In this document: positions 16,610 through 27,012 of the stretch, piece after piece
How the letters are laid out: every line of letters starts with the position of its first letter
Numbering within the stretch: the first letter of the stretch is position 1
NCBI GenBank assembly: GCA_003563895.1
Contig: PWTK01000045.1
Coordinates: forward strand, 1-38,286
Length of the DNA stretch: 38,286 bases
Reading direction: 5' to 3'
From: Syntrophomonadaceae bacterium
GTDB taxonomy: Bacteria; Bacillota; Dethiobacteria; DTU022; UBA8154
Notes under the pieces: model-generated
The model's database searches: none
Told to the model about the DNA's origin: nothing
What the model saw: the letters and a program-made list of their open reading frames with translations, nothing else
Position numbers and translations under genes: made by a program

Positions 16610-18442
16610 TCATTTGTTGTTTTCCCCGCCGGCGTGCAGCCTTTGAAACAGGTTCTGCGCACTACGGGCATCCATGCCGGAAACGGTCTGAATCTCTTCC
16701 AGGGAAGCTCCCTTCAAATTTTCCAGGCTTTCAAAGTGGTTTAGCAGAACTTTTCTTCGCTTCGGCCCGATGCCGGGGGTATTTTCCAGGAAAGAAGAGA
16801 AGCTGCTTTTTGTGCTCCGCTGCCGGCTGTGGCTCAGCGCAAAGCGGTGGGCTTCGTCCCTCACCCGCTGCAGGAGCTTTAAGACGGGGTGAAAGCCGGG
16901 CAGAACCAGCGGGGAACCCTGGCCCGGCAAAAACAGGTGCTCCCGCTCCTTGGCCAGGGCAAGGGCGTAAACCCGGTTTCGTCCCGCCTCGCACTGCTGC
17001 AGGGCGGAAAGGGCGGCGGACAGCTGCCCCCTCCCTCCGTCGATCAGGATGAGAGGCGGGAGGGGCAGGTCTTTTCTCCTGAACCGCCTTTCCAGTACCT
17101 CTTTCAGGGCTGCGTAATCGTCGGCCGCCCCGGCGCCGCGAACCCGGAAACGCCGGTATAGCTCGCGCCGGGGTGCACCGTCCTCGAAAACGACCATGGA
17201 ACCGACCGTTTCAGCGCCCCCAAAGTGGGATATATCATAGCCCTCGATGCGGCGGGGGACCGACGGCAGGCCCAGCAGGGCGGCCAGATCCTCCAGAGCA
17301 TTTTCCTCCTGCAGCCGCCTTTCCTTTTCTTGACGGGCGCTCAACAGGGCGTTCTTCCGGCTCAGCTCCAGCAACGCTTTCTTTTCGCCCCTTTTTGGCA
17401 CTTTAAGGCGCACCTTCCGACCTCTTTTCTGCCCCAACCAGTCCTCCAGCAGTTCCTTTTCGACGGGTTCGTGGGACAAAAGCACCTCGCCGGGAACAAA
17501 ACAAGCCTTTTCGTAATAGTGCCGCAGAAATTCCTTCATGATCTCGCCTTCACCGGCGCCGGCCGTCTCCCGCGGGATAAAATGCTCGCTGCCCAGGAGT
17601 TTGCCGTCCCGCACGCGGAAAACGCCCACAACCATATTTCCGCTGCTGCCCGGCACCAGCGCCGCCGCATCCCGATCTTCCAGATCGCTGCTGACCACCT
17701 TCTGCCGTTCCATGAGTTTCTGCAGGGAAAAATACTGGTCCCGCAGGCGGGAAGCCTTTTCGTATTCCAGGTTCTCCGCGGCGTCTTCCATCTCGTCGCG
17801 GATCCGCTGCAGCAGAAAAGTCTGCCTGCCTTCCAGGAACAAAGAGACCTGCTCCACGATCCGGCCGTATTCCTCGGGGGAGATCTCGCCGCTGCAGGGC
17901 GCCAGGCAGCGCCCGATCTGGAAATTCAAGCAGGGTCTCGAGCCCGACCCTTCCGGCGCCAGGGGTTGGCGGCAGCTTCGCAGCGGGAACAGCTTTTTAA
18001 TCAGGCGAAGCGTTTCCCGCACGCTCCCGGCATTGCTGTATGGGCCGAAGTAGCGGGAACGCCGTTCGTCCACCCGCCGGGCCACTTCCAGGCGGGGAAA
18101 AGTTTCCTCCGCGGTCAGCCGCAGGTAGGGGTAATTTTTGTCGTCCTTGAACTGGACGTTGTAGCGGGGTGCATGCTCCTTGATCAGGTTGGACTCCAGG
18201 ATAAAGGCTTCCCCCTCGGAATCGGTCACGATGCAGGAAACGCTGTGAATATTGCTGACCAGCGCTTTCAAACGCGCCGAAGGAAAAGGGGGTTTCTGAA
18301 AATAGGAGCGCACGCGCTGTTTCAGGTCCAACGCCTTGCCCACGTAGATGGTCCGCCCCGAACTGTCCCGGAAGAGATACACCCCGGGGCTGCGGGGCAG
18401 GTGCCGGATCTCCTCCTGGAGCCGCTCATTTTCCTCGGTCAT
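16610..18442 (-). CDS. uvrC: Excinuclease ABC subunit C
   Basis: UvrC makes both incisions around a DNA lesion after handover from UvrAB. The 610-aa protein has all expected parts: the N-terminal GIY-YIG nuclease (PGVYLFRDSSGRTIYVGKA, with the catalytic arginine in LKQRVRSYF) at about residues 15-95, four cysteines in RSCRQPL...CLNFQIGRCLAPC, a UVR domain (LEYEKASRLRDQYFSLQKLM) near 210-230, the RNase H-like C-terminal nuclease with GYDISHFGGAETVGSMVVFEDG and LILIDGGRGQ, and tandem helix-hairpin-helix motifs (NTPGIGPKRRKVLLNHF). The ATG at 18442 is 12 nt after GGAGG; a TTG at 18454 overlaps the SD and is rejected. It lies 155 bp downstream of uvrA. Confidence 0.97.
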   Translation of the reverse strand: MTEENERLQEEIRHLPRSPGVYLFRDSSGRTIYVGKALDLKQRVRSYFQKPPFPSARLKALVSNIHSVSCIVTDSEGEAFILESNLIKEHAPRYNVQFKDDKNYPYLRLTAEETFPRLEVARRVDERRSRYFGPYSNAGSVRETLRLIKKLFPLRSCRQPLAPEGSGSRPCLNFQIGRCLAPCSGEISPEEYGRIVEQVSLFLEGRQTFLLQRIRDEMEDAAENLEYEKASRLRDQYFSLQKLMERQKVVSSDLEDRDAAALVPGSSGNMVVGVFRVRDGKLLGSEHFIPRETAGAGEGEIMKEFLRHYYEKACFVPGEVLLSHEPVEKELLEDWLGQKRGRKVRLKVPKRGEKKALLELSRKNALLSARQEKERRLQEENALEDLAALLGLPSVPRRIEGYDISHFGGAETVGSMVVFEDGAPRRELYRRFRVRGAGAADDYAALKEVLERRFRRKDLPLPPLILIDGGRGQLSAALSALQQCEAGRNRVYALALAKEREHLFLPGQGSPLVLPGFHPVLKLLQRVRDEAHRFALSHSRQRSTKSSFSSFLENTPGIGPKRRKVLLNHFESLENLKGASLEEIQTVSGMDARSAQNLFQRLHAGGENNK

Positions 18443-18514
18443 ACAAAAAACCAACCTCCGTCAGGCCCGGGCTGCGGCGCGGAGTACTTCTTAACATCAA
18501 TATAATGCCATATA

Positions 18515-18530
18515 TGTTTCGTTAGAAACA
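18515..18530. promoter_or_regulatory. Palindrome upstream of uvrC
   Basis: TGTTTC-GTTA-GAAACA forms perfect 6-bp arms with a 4-bp spacer in the AT-rich uvrA-uvrC gap, about 75 bp before the uvrC start. The dimensions suit an operator, but the sequence is not the Firmicutes LexA box (GAACNNNNGTTC). No good promoter could be fixed beside it. Confidence 0.3.
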
Positions 18531-18597
18531 ATGACACTGAAGCAAAATAAAGGGTTTTGTGAAAGACAATACGTCGCTTTAATGATGTTATGGAGCA

Positions 18598-21429
18598 CTA
18601 AGCGCCGCCCACGGGGGCTTTCAGGACCTCTTGCAGGAAGCGCCCGGTGTGGGAGGCCTCTACCCGGACCACCTCTTCGGGGGGACCGCAGGCCACCACC
18701 TCTCCGCCCGCTTCTCCGCCCTCCGGGCCCAGGTCGAGGATATAGTCCGCCCGTTTGATCACGTCCAGGTGGTGTTCGATGACGATCACCGTGTCCCCGT
18801 TGTCCACCAGGCGCTCCAGGATGTGGAGCAGTTTTTTGATATCGTCAACGTGCAGCCCCGTGGTGGGCTCGTCCAGGATATAGAGGCTTTTGCCGTTGCT
18901 GCGCCGGGACAGCTCGTTGGCCAGCTTCACCCTCTGCGCTTCCCCGCCGGAGAGGGTTGTGGCCGGCTGCCCCAGGCGGATATAGCCGAGACCCACGTCA
19001 AAAAGCGTCTGCAGGCGCCTGCGGATGCGGGGGATGCTGGAGAAAAAGTCCAGCGCTTCCTCCACGCTCATCTCAAGCACTTGGCTGATGTTTTTGCCCT
19101 TGTAGGCGATCTCCAGGGTCTCCCGGTTGTAGCGCTTGCCCTTGCACACCTCGCAGGGCACGTAGACATCGGGCAGAAAGTGCATCTCAATGCGCAGTAT
19201 GCCGTCGCCTCGGCAGGCTTCACAGCGCCCGCCCTTGACGTTAAAGCTGAAGCGCCCCGGCTTGTAACCGCGCCCCCGGGCCTCGGGCACCATGGCGAAG
19301 AGCTCGCGGATCCCGTCAAACAGTCCCGTGTATGTTGCAGGGTTGGAGCGGGGGGTACGCCCGATGGGCGCCTGGTCGATCTCGATTACCTTATCCAGGT
19401 ATTCGGTGCCTCTCAGTTCGCGGAATTCTCCCGGCCTCTCCCGGGCTCGGTGCAGCTTCTGGGCCAGCGCCCGGGCCAGGATCTCATCGATCAGGGTGCT
19501 CTTGCCGGAACCCGAAACGCCCGTCACGCAGATAAAAAGGCCCAACGGGAACGCCACATCGATCTCTTTCAGGTTGTTGGCCGCAGCCCCCAGCACCTCC
19601 AGGGAACGACCCCCGGGGGGGCGCCTGGACTCCGGCAGGGGGACGGTGCGCCGGCCGGCCAGGTAATCGCCGGTGATTGACCGCGGCTCGGCGCTGATTT
19701 CCTCCACTTTCCCGGCGGCCACCACATAACCGCCCGAATCCCCGGCGCCGGGCCCCATGTCTACAATGAAATCGGCGCTGCGGATGGTTTCCTCGTCGTG
19801 TTCCACCACGATAATGGTGTTGCCCAGGTTGCGGAGCTTCACCAGCGTCTGCAGGAGGCGGAAATTGTCCCGTTGGTGCAGGCCGATGCTGGGTTCGTCC
19901 AGGATATAGATGACCCCCGTGAGCCCGGAGCCAATCTGGGTGGCCAGGCGAATGCGCTGGGCTTCCCCGCCAGAAAGGGTGGCGGCGCTGCGGTCCAGGG
20001 TCAGGTAGCTCAGCCCCACATCCAGCAGGAAGACCAGGCGGGAAGTGATCTCTTTCAGTACCTGCCGCGCGATGTAACGGTCTTTTTCCGAAAGCTGCAG
20101 TCCCTCCAGGAAGCACTGCGCATCCTCCACCGTGAGGGAAGTGAGCTCGGCGATGTTCTTCCCCCCGACGGTCACCGCCAGGCTGGCTTCCTTGAGGCGC
20201 GCCCCGCCGCAGGCAGGGCAGGGCTTGCTGCTCATATGCCGGGCCATCTCCGCCCGGGTCTCGTCGCTTTCCAGCTCGCGGTAGCGTTTCTGCAGCAGCC
20301 CCAGGATCCCGGGGAACTCCTTTTTGTAGTGCCGGGTTCGCCTCCGGTAAGGGCTGGTATAGCGGAACTCGATGGTTTGGGATGAACCGTGCAGAAGGAG
20401 CGTTTTTTCTTCTGCGGTCAAGGTCTTGAAAGGTTTTTCCAGGTCGATGCCGTGCTGCCCGGCGAAAGCTTTCAAAAACTGCCTGTCGTAGCTGTTGTGG
20501 TAGCCCTTCCAGGGATGAACCGCCCCCTCGGGGATGGAAAGCTCGGGATTGGGGATGACCAGCTCGGGGTCGAATTCCATGGTCACCCCGAGCCCGTTGC
20601 AGCCCGGGCAGGCACCATACGGGCTGTTAAAAGAGAACATGCGCGGGGAAAGTTCCTCAAAGCTGAAACCGCACTCGATGCAGGCAAAATTGCTGCTGAA
20701 AATCCGTTCGTTCTGCCCGCCTTCCTCGACCACCACCAGGCCGTCGCCGAGGTCCAGGGCATTTTCCAGTGAATCGGCCAGGCGGCTTTCTATCCCTTCC
20801 CGGATGATCAGCCGGTCCACCACCACTTCAATGGTGTGCTTCCGGTTTTTGTCCAGGGAAATCTCCTCTTCCAGCTCCCTGACCGTCCCGTCCACGCGCA
20901 CCCTGACGTACCCCTTCTTGCGCAGCTCGTCAAAGAGGGCGCTGTATTCGCCCTTGCGCCCGCGCACCACGGGAGCCATCACCTGCAGCCGTGTGCGATC
21001 GGGCAGGAGCAGCAGCTGATCGACGATCTGCTCCACAGTCTGCCCGGCTATGGGACGCCGGCAGTGGGGACAGTGCGGCCGGCCGATGCGCGCGAAAAGG
21101 AGGCGCAGGTAGTCGTAGATCTCTGTCACCGTGCCCACCGTGGAACGGGGGTTTTTGGAGGCGCTCTTCTGGTCGATGGAAACGGCCGGCGACAGCCCTT
21201 CGATGAAATCCACATCCGGCTTATCCATCTGGCCCAAAAACTGCCGGGCATAGGCCGAAAGGGATTCCACGTAGCGGCGCTGTCCCTCAGCGTAGATGGT
21301 ATCGAAGGCCAGGGAAGACTTTCCCGAACCGCTGAGCCCCGTCACCACCAACAGCCGGTCGCGTGGAATCTCCAGGTCGATGTTCTTTAAGTTGTGCTCC
21401 CTCGCTCCCTTGATCACAATGCGGTCCAT
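18598..21429 (-). CDS. uvrA: Excinuclease ABC subunit A
   Basis: UvrA is the dimeric ABC ATPase that finds lesions and loads UvrB. The 943-aa product has the normal length. The first Walker [15 protein letters not shown] is near residue 35 and the second [13 protein letters not shown] near 640. ABC signatures are [19 protein letters not shown] and [19 protein letters not shown], each followed by a Walker B ([22 protein letters not shown]). Zinc modules appear as CPHCRRPI...[36 protein letters not shown] and [10 protein letters not shown]...[10 protein letters not shown]. The ATG at 21429 is preferred to a TTG at 21447 since it gives the usual start [17 protein letters not shown]. It follows uvrB by 25 bp, so the two are cotranscribed. 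Confidence 0.98.
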   Translation of the reverse strand: MDRIVIKGAREHNLKNIDLEIPRDRLLVVTGLSGSGKSSLAFDTIYAEGQRRYVESLSAYARQFLGQMDKPDVDFIEGLSPAVSIDQKSASKNPRSTVGTVTEIYDYLRLLFARIGRPHCPHCRRPIAGQTVEQIVDQLLLLPDRTRLQVMAPVVRGRKGEYSALFDELRKKGYVRVRVDGTVRELEEEISLDKNRKHTIEVVVDRLIIREGIESRLADSLENALDLGDGLVVVEEGGQNERIFSSNFACIECGFSFEELSPRMFSFNSPYGACPGCNGLGVTMEFDPELVIPNPELSIPEGAVHPWKGYHNSYDRQFLKAFAGQHGIDLEKPFKTLTAEEKTLLLHGSSQTIEFRYTSPYRRRTRHYKKEFPGILGLLQKRYRELESDETRAEMARHMSSKPCPACGGARLKEASLAVTVGGKNIAELTSLTVEDAQCFLEGLQLSEKDRYIARQVLKEITSRLVFLLDVGLSYLTLDRSAATLSGGEAQRIRLATQIGSGLTGVIYILDEPSIGLHQRDNFRLLQTLVKLRNLGNTIIVVEHDEETIRSADFIVDMGPGAGDSGGYVVAAGKVEEISAEPRSITGDYLAGRRTVPLPESRRPPGGRSLEVLGAAANNLKEIDVAFPLGLFICVTGVSGSGKSTLIDEILARALAQKLHRARERPGEFRELRGTEYLDKVIEIDQAPIGRTPRSNPATYTGLFDGIRELFAMVPEARGRGYKPGRFSFNVKGGRCEACRGDGILRIEMHFLPDVYVPCEVCKGKRYNRETLEIAYKGKNISQVLEMSVEEALDFFSSIPRIRRRLQTLFDVGLGYIRLGQPATTLSGGEAQRVKLANELSRRSNGKSLYILDEPTTGLHVDDIKKLLHILERLVDNGDTVIVIEHHLDVIKRADYILDLGPEGGEAGGEVVACGPPEEVVRVEASHTGRFLQEVLKAPVGGA

Positions 21430-21454
21430 CCGCCCACTCAACTCCAATGAATTT

Positions 21455-23485
21455 TTAGGGCCGGGCTGACGAGCGGCCCCCCGCTTTTCTGCCTGAGGCG
21501 GCCCATTTTTTTCCGCCGCCGCGGATCTCGAATACCAGGTCTCTCAACTCGGCGGCCTTCTCAAAATCCAGCTCCCTGGCTGCTGCTTTCATCTCCTTCT
21601 CCAGCTCCCGGAGCAGCTTTTCGCGTTCCTTTTGACCCAGCGCCCTGATCCGGTCTCCGCTGTACTCCCCGGCACTTTCCTCCATTACCTTCGTGGCCTC
21701 GATGGGCGCGCGGATGCTCTTCTGTATGGAACGCGGCGTAATGCGGTGCTGCCGGTTGAAATCCATCTGCTTTTGGCGCCGCCGATCCGTCTCGTCGATG
21801 GCCCGTTTCATGGAATCGGTCACGCGGTCGGCGTACATGATGACCATTCCGTTGACGTTGCGCGCTGCCCGTCCGATAGTCTGGATGAGGGAATGTTCGG
21901 CGCGTAAAAAACCTTCCTTGTCGGCGTCCAGAATGGCCACCAGGGACACTTCCGGAAGGTCCAGCCCTTCCCGCAGCAGGTTGATGCCGATGAGCACGTC
22001 AAATTCTCCCGTCCGAAGCCCCCGGATGATCTCCATGCGCTCCAGCGCACCGATCTCCGAGTGCATGTAGCGCACACGGAGGCCCATGTCGCGGTAGTAG
22101 TCGGTGAGATCTTCGGCCATGCGCTTGGTGAGGGTGGTAACCAAAACCCTTTCGTTTCTTTCCACGCGCTTGTTGATCTCTCCAAAAAGATCTTCCACCT
22201 GCCCCTCCACGGTCCTCACCAGCACTGCCGGGTCTACCAGGCCCGTCGGGCGGATGATCTGCTCCACCACCTGCTCCCCCTTTTGCATTTCAAAGGGACC
22301 GGGAGTGGCGGAAACGTATACCGCCTGGTCCAGCAGGGTGCAAAATTCATCGAAGCGGAGCGGCCGGTTGTCCAGCGCTGAAGGCAGCCGGAAGCCGTGC
22401 TCCACCAAGGTTTTTTTGCGGGAGTAATCCCCGGCATGCATCCCCCGGATTTGGGGGACGCTCACGTGGGATTCGTCCACAAACAGGAGGAAATCGCGGG
22501 GAAAATAATCCAGCAGGGTATAGGGACGGCTGCCCGGCGGCCGCCTGTCCAGGTGGCGGGAATAATTCTCGATCCCCGAACAAAAGCCCACCTCCAGCAT
22601 CATTTCCAGGTCATAAGCGGTGCGCTGCTCCAGGCGCTGTGCTTCCAGCTCTTTTCCTTCCGCCCGGAGCTCCTGCAGGCGCGCCTGCAGTTCCTTTTCA
22701 ATGTCTTCCATCGCCCCTATCAGCCGTTCCCGGCCGGTCACGTAGTGCGAAGCCGGAAAGACGGCTGCATGCTGCCGCTCGCCGACCACGCGCCCCGTCA
22801 GCACGTCCAGCTCCCGGATGCGCTCGATTTCGTCGCCGAAAAGCTCCACGCGGAGGGCCGAATCGGTAAAAGAGGCGGGGAAAATCTCGATCACATCGCC
22901 CCTCACGCGGAAGGTGCCCCGGTGAAAGTCGATATCGTTGCGCTCGTACTGGATGGCGGCCAATTTCCGCAGGATCTCCTCCCGGCTTCTTTCCATCCCC
23001 ACGCGCAGCGAAAGCACCTGCTCCCCGTATTCTACGGGAGATCCCAGGCCGTAAATGCAGGAGACGCTGGCCACGATGATCACGTCCCGGCGCTCAAAGA
23101 GGGAACCGGTGGCCGAATGGCGCAGCTTGTCGATCTCGTCGTTGATGGACGAGTCTTTTTCAATGTAGGTGTCCGTCTGCGGGATATACGCTTCGGGCTG
23201 GTAGTAATCGTAATAACTGATGAAGTATTCCACGGCGTTGTGGGGAAAAAATTCTTTAAACTCGCTGCAGAGCTGGGCCGCCAGGATCTTGTTCGGCGCC
23301 ATGACCAGGGTCGGCCGTCCTGTTTTTTCAATGATGCTGGCCATGGTAAAGGTCTTCCCCGACCCGGTGACGCCCAGCAGCACCTGGTGACGAAGCTTCC
23401 TCTGCAGCCCTTCGACAATGGAGGCGATGGCCTCGGGTTGATCGCCCTGGGGTTTGAACTCGGATACCAGCTTGAAACCGCCCAT
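21455..23485 (-). CDS. uvrB: Excinuclease ABC subunit B
   Basis: UvrB is the damage-verifying helicase-like subunit of nucleotide excision repair. The 676-aa product has the Walker [15 protein letters not shown] near residue 40, the beta-hairpin region [28 protein letters not shown], the [23 protein letters not shown] helicase motif [10 protein letters not shown], the C-terminal motifs [29 protein letters not shown] and QTIGRAARN, and the UVR domain that contacts UvrC ([25 protein letters not shown]) near residue 630. The ATG start at 23485 has GGGCGG about 11 nt upstream. It is the first gene of uvrB-uvrA, behind a sigma-A-type promoter and a terminator for the preceding unit. No Firmicutes SOS box was seen at its promoter. 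Confidence 0.98.
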   Translation of the reverse strand: MGGFKLVSEFKPQGDQPEAIASIVEGLQRKLRHQVLLGVTGSGKTFTMASIIEKTGRPTLVMAPNKILAAQLCSEFKEFFPHNAVEYFISYYDYYQPEAYIPQTDTYIEKDSSINDEIDKLRHSATGSLFERRDVIIVASVSCIYGLGSPVEYGEQVLSLRVGMERSREEILRKLAAIQYERNDIDFHRGTFRVRGDVIEIFPASFTDSALRVELFGDEIERIRELDVLTGRVVGERQHAAVFPASHYVTGRERLIGAMEDIEKELQARLQELRAEGKELEAQRLEQRTAYDLEMMLEVGFCSGIENYSRHLDRRPPGSRPYTLLDYFPRDFLLFVDESHVSVPQIRGMHAGDYSRKKTLVEHGFRLPSALDNRPLRFDEFCTLLDQAVYVSATPGPFEMQKGEQVVEQIIRPTGLVDPAVLVRTVEGQVEDLFGEINKRVERNERVLVTTLTKRMAEDLTDYYRDMGLRVRYMHSEIGALERMEIIRGLRTGEFDVLIGINLLREGLDLPEVSLVAILDADKEGFLRAEHSLIQTIGRAARNVNGMVIMYADRVTDSMKRAIDETDRRRQKQMDFNRQHRITPRSIQKSIRAPIEATKVMEESAGEYSGDRIRALGQKEREKLLRELEKEMKAAARELDFEKAAELRDLVFEIRGGGKKWAASGRKAGGRSSARP

Positions 23486-23526
23486 GGCGCTGTCATCCGC
23501 CCTTTCAATGTAATGCTTATCAAATA

Positions 23527-23556
23527 ATTATATCATATAATCCTACCCGGGGACAA
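23527..23556 (-). promoter_or_regulatory. Sigma-A-type promoter of uvrBA
   Basis: On the minus strand TTGTCC (23551-23556) and TATAAT (23527-23532) are 18 bp apart, giving a start near 23520 and a 5' leader of about 35 nt before uvrB. The -10 lies in a perfect 15-bp AT palindrome (23527-23541), probably by composition. Confidence 0.6.
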
Positions 23557-23571
23557 AACCTGCCGCGGAAT

Positions 23572-23610
23572 AAAAAAACCGGCGCGGTCCCTGGGTGAAA
23601 GAGCGCCGGT
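23572..23610 (-). terminator. Rho-independent terminator after the minJ-like gene
   Basis: ACCGGCGC (23603-23610 read on the minus strand) and GCGCCGGT pair as a perfect 8-bp GC stem, followed directly by a run of seven U. It separates the envelope block from uvrBA. Confidence 0.85.
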
Positions 23611-23747
23611 CTTGACCGGATGGGCACGTGAAAAAACCGGAACGGAGGCACGTTCATCAGCGAATCCCGGCTCCGGGCGGGTATCCAGGCGATGCGGCTG
23701 GAGATGAAAAGGTTGGCCTCAGGCTTCAGCTTTTGTGAAGGTTGACT

Positions 23748-25055
23748 TCAGCCTTTACGGCGGGAGAAGCGATCGGTTAAGCGCTTCCAGAGGGGGTTAT
23801 GTTTCATCTCCACATACACGTTTTCAGCGGCGCGGGGAGCAAAGACAACCCCCAGGTTACTGATGGGCTGTGGATAGATCTGGACGGGGAGGGGAAATAC
23901 CTGCGTTTCCCTTTTTACCTTCAGCAGCGCCCGGAAGTAACTCATTCGCAGCTGCTCCCAGAAATCCACCTCCATCTCTACGGGGAAGCCGTTCACTTCC
24001 AAAACAGTATCGCCGCTCATAAGCCCCGCTTTACCCGCCGGCGACTCGGGGATCACGGCCATCACTTTCAACCCTGCTTCACCCCGGGAACGGAAAAGGG
24101 GAGGGTTGGAAAATTCTTCATCGTTTCCCTTTTTGATCAGGTATTCGTGGCCCAGGGGGGCCAACAGGGCCGCGGGCAGGACCATGGCCGGAACAAAAGC
24201 CGCGCTGATGGCCGCGGAGGAGAGGACAAGGCTGTAGAGGGCCAGGTTCAGGGCCGACTTCTGCCTTTTTTTCTGCGGATAGCTGGAAAGCGCCAGGTCG
24301 CTGTAACCGAGCCCCGCCACGATGGGAACCATGAAATAAATGACCCTTTCATCGCCCCCCACTTCCATTACCGTTCCCAGCAGGGGCCACCACTCCGGCA
24401 TGGCGATGCTCCCCACCAGCATTTCCGAACCCTCGGTAACGATCTGGGCCCACAGGCCCATCAGGGGGAGCGGCCAGAAACGCTGCATGCTGTAGCCGCC
24501 CACGATTTCACCGGTGGACGGTGATTTCAAGTAGATGGGGCTGGCTCCGCGGTGGCCGCTGAAATAAATCAAAAAAGCTTCCGTCAAGTGCAGGATGCCT
24601 ACCAGGGTCAACAGGCTGGGCAGGTAGATGTTCAGCAACCCGGACACCAGCCAGATCTCTTCCAGTCCCGGCAAAAAGGGGAGCATCCACTGCAGGATCA
24701 GTGAAACCACCGCCACGATCCCCCCCGCATAGGCAAAACAAAGGAAGCGGGGATTGATCATCATCAGCATTATGGCCACCGGCCACAGGTAGAAGATCCC
24801 GATGCTCTCCAGCGAAATACCCAGCACGATGAGAAATACGCTGCCGAAAAACCCTCCCAGCAGCCCAAACAGCATGGAATAAAAAGTCTGGCGCCACACG
24901 TTGTTGATGGCGCGCCCAAAAAGTTGTTTCTCCATGGAAACGGCCCGCCGGTACTGCAAAAATACGAGGGCCACCACCAACCAAAACAGGGGGCTGATAA
25001 GGGCCAGCGCCATCGTTTTTATCATTAAAGTAAATATTTCCACCCAGAAATCCAC
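23748..25055 (-). CDS. MinJ-like PDZ-domain membrane protein
   Basis: This is a 435-aa polytopic membrane protein with six or more hydrophobic segments between about residues 10 and 310, followed by a cytoplasm- or surface-exposed PDZ domain (GLKVMAVIPESPAGKAGLMSGDTVLEVNGFPV, about residues 325-400) and a basic tail. Topology, size and place match Bacillus MinJ (YvjD), which lies between uvrBA and ctpB and links MinD to the polar protein DivIVA. Assignment as a true MinJ orthologue is inference. The start is a GTG at 25055, with AAAGGGG 6 nt upstream. It is 33 bp downstream of the ctpA-type gene, so the two are an operon. Confidence 0.85.
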   Translation of the reverse strand: MDFWVEIFTLMIKTMALALISPLFWLVVALVFLQYRRAVSMEKQLFGRAINNVWRQTFYSMLFGLLGGFFGSVFLIVLGISLESIGIFYLWPVAIMLMMINPRFLCFAYAGGIVAVVSLILQWMLPFLPGLEEIWLVSGLLNIYLPSLLTLVGILHLTEAFLIYFSGHRGASPIYLKSPSTGEIVGGYSMQRFWPLPLMGLWAQIVTEGSEMLVGSIAMPEWWPLLGTVMEVGGDERVIYFMVPIVAGLGYSDLALSSYPQKKRQKSALNLALYSLVLSSAAISAAFVPAMVLPAALLAPLGHEYLIKKGNDEEFSNPPLFRSRGEAGLKVMAVIPESPAGKAGLMSGDTVLEVNGFPVEMEVDFWEQLRMSYFRALLKVKRETQVFPLPVQIYPQPISNLGVVFAPRAAENVYVEMKHNPLWKRLTDRFSRRKG

Positions 25056-25088
25056 ATGATACCCCTTTCAGGCAAATGAAAGGCTGGG

Positions 25089-26498
25089 TTATAACCCCTT
25101 TACTTGATCGACGGCGCGATTCAGCTGCTCGTCGACTTCCGTTGCCCTCTCTGATAAAGTCTTGCGCAGCGCTTCCCGCATCGCTTCGTCCGGCAAGCCC
25201 GTGGCAGACAGGCCGTGATCCTCCTGGAAATTCCTCAAAGCCGTCATGGTTTGCTCATCAAAAACGCCGGTGACCTCCAGTTCATATCCCAGAAAATCCA
25301 TTATCTCCTGGAGCAGAACCACTTTTTCACCTGTATTCCCCTCTTCCAGTTTCCCGGGGATGGAGCGGAACTGCAGGAAGTATTCTTCCGGGAGCCCCAC
25401 CTTCTCGTCCGGTTTTAGCGATTCCCGTCCCAGGTCGTGTCCTTTGGGGGTCAGGTACTTGGCGATGGTGTAGCGCAGACCGCCGCCGCCTTCCAGGTGC
25501 TGCAGGTACTGCACGGTGGCCTTCCCGTACGTCGGCTCTCCGATGAGCTTCGCCCGTCCGCTGTCCTGAAGGGCGCCGGCCACGATTTCCGCGGCGCTGG
25601 CCGTGTATTCATTGACCAGCACGGCCATCGGGTAATCCTCTGGGGTGGCTTCCGAGTAATAACGCTGCAAAACGTTGCCGTCCCGGTCCACCGTTCGGGT
25701 AATCTCTCCGGCCGGCACAATCTTTTTGCCGACCTCAATCGCTTCCTCCAGCAGGCCGCCGGGGTTATCGCGCAGGTCCAGCACCAGCCCGTTTAACCCC
25801 CTGCCTTCCAGATCCTGGAGGGTGCGGTTCAAATCCTCGGCCGTATTCTGATCAAAGTTGGTTATTTCGATATAGCCGATCCGGTTCTCCAGCATCCGGG
25901 CATGAACCGTTTTTATTTCAATATCGGCGCGAACCAGGGTCAGCTCGAAGGACTCTTCCCCCGCGCGGCGGACGGTGATTTCAACTTCGGTGCCGCTGGG
26001 ACCGCGCAGGTTGCGCGCCGCCTCATCCAGGGTCATCTCCGTTGTCGGCGTTCCTTCCACTTCGATGATGCGGTCGCCCTCCAGCAGGCCGCCTTTTTCC
26101 GCCGGGCTGCCCTCGAAAACCCGGAGCACGAGCACTTCGCCCTCGTCTTCGGTAATCTCCACCCCGATACCGTCAAAGGAACCCATGGTGTGGATCAACA
26201 TATCTTCCAGCGATTCGGGGCTGAGATAGCGGGTGTGAGGGTCATCCAGGGAGTCGAGCATGCCCTCCACCGCGCCCTCTATCAGCTTTTCCGCATCCAG
26301 TGGCTCATAGTACTCTCTTTCCAGCAGGTCCCATACTTCCCACAGGAGGGACGCCTCTTCCCTTTCTGCATTCACCTCAACCACCGGATCAAAAGGGGCT
26401 TCTGGCGCATCATAGAAAGAACGGGTAATCAAATGCGTTCCCACATTGCTGACCAGCAGCACCGCCAGCAACAGCAGGAGTAAATCCCGTTTTTTCAT
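25089..26498 (-). CDS. Carboxy-terminal processing protease, S41 family (CtpA/CtpB-like)
   Basis: This is a membrane-anchored serine protease exported to the cell surface, 469 aa. An N-terminal signal anchor (LLLLLLAVLLVSNVGTHLI, residues 5-23) precedes a PDZ domain (about 95-180, with GIGVEITEDEGEVLVLRVFEGSPAEKGGLLEGDRIIEVEG). The S41 core follows, with the catalytic serine in NEYTASAAEIVAGAL and lysine in GEPTYGKATVQ. A C-terminal peptidoglycan-binding module spans about 395-455 (LQEIMDFLGYELEVTGVFDEQTMTALRNFQEDHGL). In Bacillus CtpB processes SpoIVFA in sporulation; other CtpA proteins trim cell-wall enzymes. Its substrate could be the M23 hydrolase upstream, but that is inference. Start ATG at 26498. 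Confidence 0.95.
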   Translation of the reverse strand: MKKRDLLLLLLAVLLVSNVGTHLITRSFYDAPEAPFDPVVEVNAEREEASLLWEVWDLLEREYYEPLDAEKLIEGAVEGMLDSLDDPHTRYLSPESLEDMLIHTMGSFDGIGVEITEDEGEVLVLRVFEGSPAEKGGLLEGDRIIEVEGTPTTEMTLDEAARNLRGPSGTEVEITVRRAGEESFELTLVRADIEIKTVHARMLENRIGYIEITNFDQNTAEDLNRTLQDLEGRGLNGLVLDLRDNPGGLLEEAIEVGKKIVPAGEITRTVDRDGNVLQRYYSEATPEDYPMAVLVNEYTASAAEIVAGALQDSGRAKLIGEPTYGKATVQYLQHLEGGGGLRYTIAKYLTPKGHDLGRESLKPDEKVGLPEEYFLQFRSIPGKLEEGNTGEKVVLLQEIMDFLGYELEVTGVFDEQTMTALRNFQEDHGLSATGLPDEAMREALRKTLSERATEVDEQLNRAVDQVKGL

Positions 26499-26535
26499 CG
26501 AAAAAGCACCATCTTTCCAGGGCCAGAGAAGTTTT

Positions 26536-26570
26536 CAGCCCTGGATTGAGATCCAGGGCTGTGCAGCCCT
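26536..26570 (-). promoter_or_regulatory. Hairpin in the ctpA leader
   Basis: CAGCCCTGGAT (26536-26546) and ATCCAGGGCTG (26551-26561) are perfect 11-bp arms around a 4-nt loop. A third segment, CAGCCCT at 26564-26570, can pair with part of the same arm, so two exclusive hairpins are possible. It ends 37 nt before the ctpA start and has no U-tract. Confidence 0.5.
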
Positions 26571-26575
26571 CATAC

Positions 26576-26606
26576 TCTATACCATATTATAACGTTTTCA
26601 TGACAA
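26576..26606 (-). promoter_or_regulatory. Candidate ctpA promoter
   Basis: A minus-strand TTGTCA (26601-26606) lies 19 bp from TATAGA (26576-26581). A perfect TATAAT at 26586-26591 has only 9 bp from that -35. Either gives a leader containing the 26536-26561 hairpin. Confidence 0.35.
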
Positions 26607-26901
26607 AAAAGCCATACCGCCCGCATATGCCGCAAAAATCAGCACGGTTCCCCGCAAGCTCCCCGAAATTCCCCGTTTTGAGGCCGCGCTTTTCCGCCGG
26701 TTTCATCTTAATTCTACCTTTTCGCCCGGCAGGGGGTGGCGGTAGAAAAGGGGAAAGGGCCGGCTGGTTCCGGGCCGGAGATATTCCCGGAGGGCTGGAG
26801 CTGACCCTCAAGATACCAGTTAGACGTCTACAGCGATAATTTGCATTCAACACTGCTGGTATGTGGCGCTTCAAGCGTCACCGAAACGAAGCAACAAAGA
26901 A
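26607..26901. other. Gene-free region between the M23 and ctpA genes
   Basis: I see no supportable gene in this part of the 514-bp gap. It holds a perfect 10-bp palindrome TAGACGTCTA (26821-26830) between ATACCAG and CTGGTAT arms, and C/G-rich runs near 26660-26790. Confidence 0.4.
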
Positions 26902-26932
26902 GGGGATATTTCTCCGCAGAAGACGTATCCCC
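26902..26932 (-). terminator. Possible terminator after the M23 hydrolase gene
   Basis: GGGGATA and TATCCCC (26926-26932 and 26902-26908) form a 7-bp stem on the minus-strand RNA with an inner TTCT/AGAA pairing, followed by UUCUUUGUU. It is about 80 bp after the M23 stop. The U-tract is broken, so termination would be partial. Confidence 0.45.
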
Positions 26933-27012
26933 ATTCTATAATAAAGAAGGCGATGGAACCGAACACTATGGCAAGCAGCGTACCAAATTTCATTTAATCT
27001 TTCGCTGTAGGG

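Noticed and set aside
17225..18505. Long plus-strand frame of 426 aa opposite uvrC
   Set aside because: Shadow of a well-supported gene caused by GC-rich codon third positions; the same holds for 22397-23527 opposite uvrB and others.
23486..23747. LexA box at uvrBA
   Set aside because: GAAC and GTTC near 23643-23658 are 8 bp apart, not 4, and lie behind the terminator, away from the promoter.
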